From assembly GCA_036386655.1 (NCBI GenBank), contig DASVVG010000081.1:1-25170 (forward strand): 25,170 nucleotides of DNA, given 5' to 3'. This stretch comes from JAHWJX01 sp036386655. Its GTDB lineage: Bacteria; Pseudomonadota; Alphaproteobacteria; Caulobacterales; Caulobacteraceae. Below the pieces are notes generated by a model. That model saw nothing but the letters and a program-made list of their open reading frames with translations, was not told the DNA's origin and made no database searches. The stretch's first letter is position 1. The number at the start of each line of letters is the position of its first letter. The translations under genes and the position numbers were made by a program. Of this stretch, positions 21,600-25,170 are shown piece after piece.

Positions 21600-22427
21600 A
21601 TGCCGCAGCTCGAGGTGGTCGATCCCTCCGCCACGCCGCCGGTGTGGGCCGCCCTCCGCTCCGAGGCGGAGCGCGCCGCGGCCCGCGAGCCGGCCCTGGC
21701 GTCGCTGCTCTACGCCGCCGTGCTCTCCCATGGCCTGCTGGTGGACGCGCTGGCCTATCAGCTGGCGCGCAAGCTCGGCGACGGGGAGATCAGCGCCATG
21801 ACGGTGCGCTCGATCTGCTGGGAGGCCTTCTACGGCGACCCCGAATCGATGACGAAGGTGGAGGCGGACCTCCGCGCCGTCTTCGAGCGCGACCCTGCCT
21901 GCAAGGGCTACCTGCAGCCCTTCCTGTATTTCAAAGGCTTCCAGGCGCTGCAGACGCACCGGGTGGCCCACTGGTTGTGGAACCAGGGCCGGGAGACCCT
22001 CGCGTTCCACCTGCAGAGCCGGATGAGCGAGCTGTTCCAGGTCGACATCCACCCCGCCGCCCGCGTGGGCTCGGGCGTCTTCTTCGACCACGGCACCGGG
22101 ATCGTCGTGGGGGAAACGGCGGTGATCGGCGATGACGTCTCCATGCTCCACGGGGTGACCCTCGGCGGCACGGGCGCGCAACGCGGCGATCGGCACCCGA
22201 AGATCGGCCGTGGCGTCCTGCTCGGGGCCGGCGCGAAGGTTCTCGGCGCCATTGAGATCGGCGACTACGCCAAGGTCGCCTCGGGATCGGTGGTGCTGCG
22301 TCCGGTGCCGCCCGGCTGCACGGCCGCCGGCGTTCCGGCCCGGCTGGTCAACTGCCCCACGGGGGAGGAGCCCGCCCGCACCATGGATCACACGCTGGCC
22401 GCCGAGGTGTACGACTACGTGATCTGA
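21600..22427 (+). CDS. cysE: Serine O-acetyltransferase CysE
   Basis: CysE transfers acetyl from acetyl-CoA to serine, the first step of cysteine synthesis. The 275-residue product has the N-terminal helical domain (LASLLYAAVLSHG) and a left-handed beta-helix of hexapeptide repeats. The active-site segment IHPAARVGSGVFFDHGTGIVVGE carries the catalytic His, with the Asp-His pair in FDHGTG. MLHGVTLGGTG follows. The chain ends in DYVI; a terminal Ile is what docks into the active site of CysK in the cysteine synthase complex. CAGGAGCC lies upstream of the ATG. Cystathionine beta-synthase and the gamma-family enzyme encoded 2-5 kb away also serve sulfur amino acids. Confidence 0.96.
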   Translation: MPQLEVVDPSATPPVWAALRSEAERAAAREPALASLLYAAVLSHGLLVDALAYQLARKLGDGEISAMTVRSICWEAFYGDPESMTKVEADLRAVFERDPACKGYLQPFLYFKGFQALQTHRVAHWLWNQGRETLAFHLQSRMSELFQVDIHPAARVGSGVFFDHGTGIVVGETAVIGDDVSMLHGVTLGGTGAQRGDRHPKIGRGVLLGAGAKVLGAIEIGDYAKVASGSVVLRPVPPGCTAAGVPARLVNCPTGEEPARTMDHTLAAEVYDYVI

Positions 22428-22520
22428 CCGGCCGTCCTGCGGATTGCCCCGGGGGCGGAAATCGTTAGGTTCGCGGCCTGTCCGGACCCGTTCGTCCGCC
22501 TCTCATCCGAGCCCTCGCCC

Positions 22521-22727
22521 GTGCAAGACAACGACATCCAGCGCATCGAGGCGCACCTGAAGCGCACCTTCGGCAACGCCCAGATCGCGTTGAAAAAGCG
22601 GCCGAAACAGAAGGACTCCTGCGAGGTCTACGTCGGCGAGGAGTTCGTCGGCGTCGTCTTCCAGGACGAGGACGAGGACGGCTCGTTCATGTTCGAGATG
22701 GCCATCCTCGCCGAGGACCTGACCTGA
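22521..22727 (+). CDS. DUF3126 family protein
   Basis: This 68-residue acidic protein matches the DUF3126 family, which I know only from alphaproteobacteria. Typical segments are IQRIEAHLKRTFGN at the start, IALKKRPKQKDSCEVYVGEEFVGVVF in the middle and SFMFEMAILAEDL at the end. The strands and single helix suggest a small alpha-beta domain. No function is established. The start is GTG at 22521 with no strong ribosome binding site, so a leaderless or weakly translated message is possible. The gene stands alone, 93 bases after cysE, and converges with phoH across a hairpin at 22734-22760. Confidence 0.88.
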   Translation: MQDNDIQRIEAHLKRTFGNAQIALKKRPKQKDSCEVYVGEEFVGVVFQDEDEDGSFMFEMAILAEDLT

Positions 22728-22733
22728 GGGCAG

Positions 22734-22760
22734 GGGCCTCCCCGCGCAGCGGAGAGGCCC
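22734..22760. terminator. Hairpin between DUF3126 gene and phoH
   Basis: GGGCCTC (22734-22740) pairs with GAGGCCC (22754-22760), and CCGC with GCGG inside, with one C-A mismatch and a 3-base loop. No U-run follows on either strand. It lies 7 bases after one stop and 7 bases from the other, so it probably serves both directions. Confidence 0.45.
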
Positions 22761-22767
22761 TCCGCGC

Positions 22768-23535
22768 CTAGAGCACGCCCAGCATGCTGGCCACCAGCGG
22801 GTGGCGCACGATGTCGACGTCCTTCAGCCGCACCACCGACACGTCCGACAGCGCCTCGAAGCGGTCGGCCACGTCGGCCAGTCCGCTCATGCCCGCCAGC
22901 AGGTCCGACTGGTTGGGGTCGCCGGTCACCACCATGGTCGAGTGCCAGCCCAGCCGCGTCAGCAGCATCTTGAGTTGGCCGTAGGTGCAGTTCTGCGCCT
23001 CGTCGATGACGACGAAGGCGTTGTTGAGCGTGCGGCCGCGCATGTACCCGACCGGCGCGATCTCGATCAGCCCCTCGGCCATGAGCGCCTTCACCCGCTT
23101 CATCGACAGCCGGTCCGACAGGGCGTCGTAGAGCGGCCGCAGGTAGGGCGCGAGCTTGTCCTCCATGTCGCCCGGCAGGAAGCCCAGGGATTCGCCGGCC
23201 TCGATCGCCGGGCGCGAGAGCACGATGCGACCCACCTTGCCGGCTTCCAGCGCCTCCACCGCCTTGGCGATGGCGATGTAGGTCTTGCCGGTGCCGGCGG
23301 GGCCCAGCGCCAGGACGAGGTTCTTCTGGTCGATGGCGGAGAGCAGCTCCGCCTGGCCCACCGACTTGGCCTTGATCGTCTTCAGGTAGCCCTGCTCGCG
23401 ACCCTCCTCGTGCCCGCCGAGCGGAGACCAGGCGCGATCCAGCGGCAGCCGACGGACTTTGCCGCCGTCGTCATGGAACTGGGCGACGTCGAACTCGCCC
23501 TCACGCATCATCCGCTTCAGCGCACGCTTGGTCAT
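22768..23535 (-). CDS. phoH: PhoH family ATPase
   Basis: PhoH proteins are P-loop ATPases related to superfamily 1 helicases, named for phosphate-starvation induction in Escherichia coli; their cellular substrate is probably RNA. The ATG at 23535, with GAGGAGG 8 bases upstream, gives 255 residues. Walker A is GPAGTGKT (78-85) and Walker B is VVIDEAQN (175-182). TGDPNQSDLL (204-213) and LSRPAIEAGESLGFLPGD are further family motifs. There is no KH or PIN domain, so this is the short form. A readable extension to 23838 lacks coding character. An intrinsic terminator lies between a distant promoter-like box and the ribosome binding site, pointing to leader control. Confidence 0.94.
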   Translation of the reverse strand: MTKRALKRMMREGEFDVAQFHDDGGKVRRLPLDRAWSPLGGHEEGREQGYLKTIKAKSVGQAELLSAIDQKNLVLALGPAGTGKTYIAIAKAVEALEAGKVGRIVLSRPAIEAGESLGFLPGDMEDKLAPYLRPLYDALSDRLSMKRVKALMAEGLIEIAPVGYMRGRTLNNAFVVIDEAQNCTYGQLKMLLTRLGWHSTMVVTGDPNQSDLLAGMSGLADVADRFEALSDVSVVRLKDVDIVRHPLVASMLGVL

Positions 23536-23555
23536 CGTGGGAGCCTCCTCAGGGG

Positions 23556-23793
23556 GCAAGAAAAAGGGCGAGTCCGGCATGCCGGCTCGCCCTTGGTTCG
23601 CTGGGGTGTGATGCGGAGTCGCTCCGGGACCGGGGCGAGGCGCCCCAGGCTCTGGAACCGATCTGCGCGGCGGACCGTGGTCCCGCCGAGACGCCGAACG
23701 CGACAATGCGAACTCCGCCCTGATGCCGGGTACGAAACCGTCCCGGCGCCTCGATGCGCTGCAACCCTCAGGCCGCCCCGAATCGACCCCTAC
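23556..23793 (-). ncRNA. Candidate structured leader or small RNA before phoH
   Basis: The 325 bases between phoH and the carbonic anhydrase gene hold no convincing protein gene. On the - strand a transcript starting just after TACAAT (23800-23805) would run about 235 bases to an intrinsic terminator. In between are several hairpins: 23725-23747 (GCCGGG/CCCGGC), a GC arm around 23668-23686, and 23632-23646 (GGGGCG/CGCCCC). The 5' GGGGU could pair with ACCCC near the 3' end, giving a long rod somewhat like 6S RNA. It may be a stand-alone RNA or a regulatory leader of phoH. It matches no RNA family that I can name. Confidence 0.4.
23564..23594 (-). terminator. Intrinsic terminator just upstream of phoH
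   Basis: On the - strand AAGGGCGAG pairs with CTCGCCCTT, and GCCGG/CCGGC continues the stem after a single bulged base; a U-run (UUUUUCUU) follows. The stem ends about 28 bases before the phoH start codon. It would stop any transcript coming from the promoter-like box at 23800-23805 before phoH. Confidence 0.75.
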
Positions 23794-23799
23794 AGAATG

Positions 23800-23805
23800 A
23801 TTGTA
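23800..23805 (-). promoter_or_regulatory. Candidate -10 box for the phoH leader
   Basis: TACAAT on the - strand differs from the consensus TATAAT at one base. The region 17-18 bases upstream (GATTAA or CGATTA) is a poor -35. The same bases lie in the promoter region of the divergent carbonic anhydrase gene. Confidence 0.35.
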
Positions 23806-23860
23806 CCGGCCTTTCGGAGTGGTTAATCGAAGTGTCACCGATCAGTCGTGGATAACCCTG

Positions 23861-24397
23861 ATGAACGTGTTCAACTTGGGCGGCGCAAGTCCTCGCCTGC
23901 CCGGTGAGGGCGAATACTGGATTGCGCCGAATGCGATGGTTATCGGGAACGTCGAGCTGAAGCAGAACGCCAGCATCTGGTTCGGGGCGGTGCTTCGAGG
24001 CGACAACGATCCCATCGTCGTCGGCGAGAACAGCAACGTCCAGGACTTGAGCGTGCTCCATACCGACGAGGGCGTCCCCCTGACGATCGGGGCGAACGTG
24101 ACCATCGGACACAAGGTCATGCTCCACGGCTGCACGATCGGCGACGACAGCCTGATCGGCATCGGCTCCGTGGTGCTGAACCGCGCCATGATCGGGCGCG
24201 GCTGCATCGTCGGCGCGAACAGCCTGATCACTGAAGGGAAGAGCTTCCCCGACGACAGCCTGATCGTCGGATCCCCGGCGCGGGTGGTGCGGGAGTTGCG
24301 GGAGGAGGAGAGGGCGCTGCTGAAGGCCTCCGCTCTGCATTATGTGGAGAACTGGCGCCGCTACGCGCGCGACCTGCGGCCCGCCGCCGGGAGTTAA
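23861..24397 (+). CDS. Gamma-carbonic anhydrase family protein
   Basis: The 178-residue product is a left-handed beta-helix protein of the gamma-carbonic anhydrase/PaaY-YrdA type, normally a trimer with a metal held by three His: His67 (VLHTDEG), His84 and His89 (GHKVMLHGC). Hexapeptide repeats run from about residue 22 to 140, followed by a C-terminal helix (ELREEERALLKASALHYVENWRRYA). QDLSVLHTD and RGDNDPI are family motifs. The ATG at 23861 has no good ribosome binding site; a start at 23801 would add an unlikely N-terminus. Real carbonic anhydrase activity is not certain in this subgroup. It is divergent from phoH. Confidence 0.92.
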   Translation: MNVFNLGGASPRLPGEGEYWIAPNAMVIGNVELKQNASIWFGAVLRGDNDPIVVGENSNVQDLSVLHTDEGVPLTIGANVTIGHKVMLHGCTIGDDSLIGIGSVVLNRAMIGRGCIVGANSLITEGKSFPDDSLIVGSPARVVRELREEERALLKASALHYVENWRRYARDLRPAAGS

Positions 24398-24461
24398 CGC
24401 CCCGCTCACCACGTGGCCTCGGACTTGCTCCCCGCTCCCTCGACTCAACGGGAGCTGTCCC

Positions 24462-25170
24462 ATGTCCGCACACTACAAGCGTTACCTCTCCATCCTGGCG
24501 GGCACGATCGTGCTCGCCTTCGCCGGGGCCGCGGCCGCCGGCGAATGCTGCAAGCCGAAGCCGCCCTGCTGCGCGCCGAAGCCCCCCAAGCCGCCGAAGC
24601 CGCCCTGCTGCGCGCCGAAGCCCCCGGCTCCGCCGAAATTCCCCAACCTCAACGTCAACGTCGTGGTCAACGCCACGGCGAAGGCCGAGGCCACCGCGAG
24701 CGCCCGCTCTGAAGGCGGCGGCGACGTCTTCTTCGGCGGCGGCGGCTCGAACATCATCGCCACGCCGGGCTTCCCGGTGATCCAGGCGCTGAACGTCGGC
24801 CACCAGGCCCGCAAGGCGATCACCGAGACCCGCAAGGTCACCAAGAAGGTGTTCATCCGCGCCGTCTGCATCGACGACCGCGGCGGCGCCCACGGCGCTT
24901 CGCAGCTCTTCCCTGAGAAGGACGTCCGTGACGGCTTCCGCGGCGAGATCTACCGCTGCGTCGCCGGCTCGAAGCTGCAGGTCACCTACGGCGAGACGGA
25001 AGCGCACGGCGAAAGCCTGGCCTGCTCCAAGGGCGAAGCCCTCTGGTACGGCGAAGAGAAGCTCGAGTGCCGGGCTCAGACCGCCCAGCGCAACTGCTTC
25101 GAGCGTTCGCTGCTCCGCCGCTTCGGCACGGGCGAGAAGCTGGTGCTGATCAGCAAGTCCGAGACCTACA
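24462..25170 (+). CDS. Secreted Cys/Pro-rich repeat protein, 3' partial
   Basis: The reading frame is open from ATG 24462 to the window end (236 codons). GGAG lies 7 bases upstream. Residues 1-26 are a signal peptide (KRYLSILAGTIVLAFAGAAAAG). Next comes a Cys/Pro/Lys segment with three Cys pairs (ECCKPKPP, PCCAPKPP twice), followed by NLNVNVVVNATAKAEATA and a Gly-rich patch. A globular part then begins (TETRKVTKKVFIRAVCIDDRGG), which has at least five more Cys and ends in FGTGEKLVLISKSETY at the window edge. I do not recognise the family. It looks like an exported, disulfide-containing surface or cell-wall protein. Confidence 0.75.
   Translation, partial: MSAHYKRYLSILAGTIVLAFAGAAAAGECCKPKPPCCAPKPPKPPKPPCCAPKPPAPPKFPNLNVNVVVNATAKAEATASARSEGGGDVFFGGGGSNIIATPGFPVIQALNVGHQARKAITETRKVTKKVFIRAVCIDDRGGAHGASQLFPEKDVRDGFRGEIYRCVAGSKLQVTYGETEAHGESLACSKGEALWYGEEKLECRAQTAQRNCFERSLLRRFGTGEKLVLISKSETY
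24554..24625 (+). repeat. 33-base direct repeat, two copies, 39-base period
   Basis: The 33 bases at 24554-24586 recur unchanged at 24593-24625, with 6 bases between. Each copy encodes PKPPCCAPKPP. The perfect DNA identity suggests a recent duplication and a site where the repeat number could vary. Confidence 0.85.

Noticed and set aside
20564..22135. 523-codon + strand frame across the nitroreductase, Nudix and cysE genes
   Set aside because: The three overlapped genes have clear family motifs in other frames; this one has none.
23549..23764. 71-codon - strand frame between phoH and the carbonic anhydrase gene
   Set aside because: No ribosome binding site, Arg/Ser-rich, and it runs through the terminator hairpin; the interval reads better as RNA.
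23556..23793. tmRNA or SRP RNA in the phoH leader
   Set aside because: No tag-peptide coding sequence of the alphaproteobacterial type and no conserved SRP RNA loop was found.
1..25170. CRISPR arrays, insertion sequences, prophage or toxin-antitoxin genes
   Set aside because: No regularly spaced repeats, transposase, phage or toxin motifs were seen.

Overview
The window is high-GC, densely packed chromosomal DNA from an alphaproteobacterium, most likely of the Caulobacterales (Caulobacter/Phenylobacterium/Brevundimonas-like). The assignment rests on an alphaproteobacterial F1-ATPase inhibitor zeta subunit (3849-4175), a DUF3126 protein, the order sfsA-map-radC, many GTG starts and a TTAACCAT site resembling the half-site of CtrA. 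No phylogenetic test was possible. No insertion sequence, integrase, phage gene, CRISPR array or rRNA was seen. One tRNA is present, tRNA-Leu(UAA).

Layout. 1-1515: four small, hydrophilic, low-complexity genes on the + strand, the first entering from outside the window. 1519-3650: purine genes purC-purS and purQ on the - strand, separated by a + strand beta-helix-like (bactofilin-like) gene. 3849-5488: the ATPase inhibitor, then purB on the opposite strand. 5611-7378: a secreted repeat protein with a peptidoglycan-binding domain, and a glutathione S-transferase. 7382-9611: sfsA-map-radC operon (- strand). 9674-13208: a secreted M28 peptidase translationally coupled to a CinA/MoaB-like protein, then a dicarboxylate/amino-acid symporter on the - strand. 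13343-13906: a small secreted His/Gly-rich protein and tRNA-Leu. 13930-16155: a three-gene - strand operon of an acidic Gly-x-x peptide, a JmjC oxygenase and a sucrase/ferredoxin-like protein. 16238-19764: an unknown small protein, cystathionine beta-synthase, a gamma-family transsulfuration enzyme and QueF. 19819-22727: a TonB-C-like periplasmic protein, a nitroreductase, a Nudix hydrolase, serine acetyltransferase CysE and a DUF3126 protein. 22768-25170: phoH with a long structured leader, a gamma-carbonic anhydrase, and a secreted Cys/Pro-rich protein cut by the window end.

How the genes work together. purC, purS, purQ and purB are four steps or subunits of IMP/AMP synthesis. CysE makes O-acetylserine, while the beta-synthase and the gamma-family enzyme interconvert homocysteine, cystathionine and cysteine. 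Most other genes are single housekeeping functions.

The best candidate for an undescribed system is 13930-16155. A 63-residue peptide with a very strong ribosome binding site has a C-terminal tail of Asp-rich Gly-x-x triplets. The JmjC (2-oxoglutarate/Fe(II)) oxygenase gene can only start inside the DNA encoding that tail. The third gene overlaps the oxygenase gene by four bases and encodes a thioredoxin-like ferredoxin. I propose, as inference only, a peptide-modification module in which the oxygenase hydroxylates the acidic tail. Two intrinsic terminators placed just before the ribosome binding sites of purC and phoH are the other main regulatory observations.
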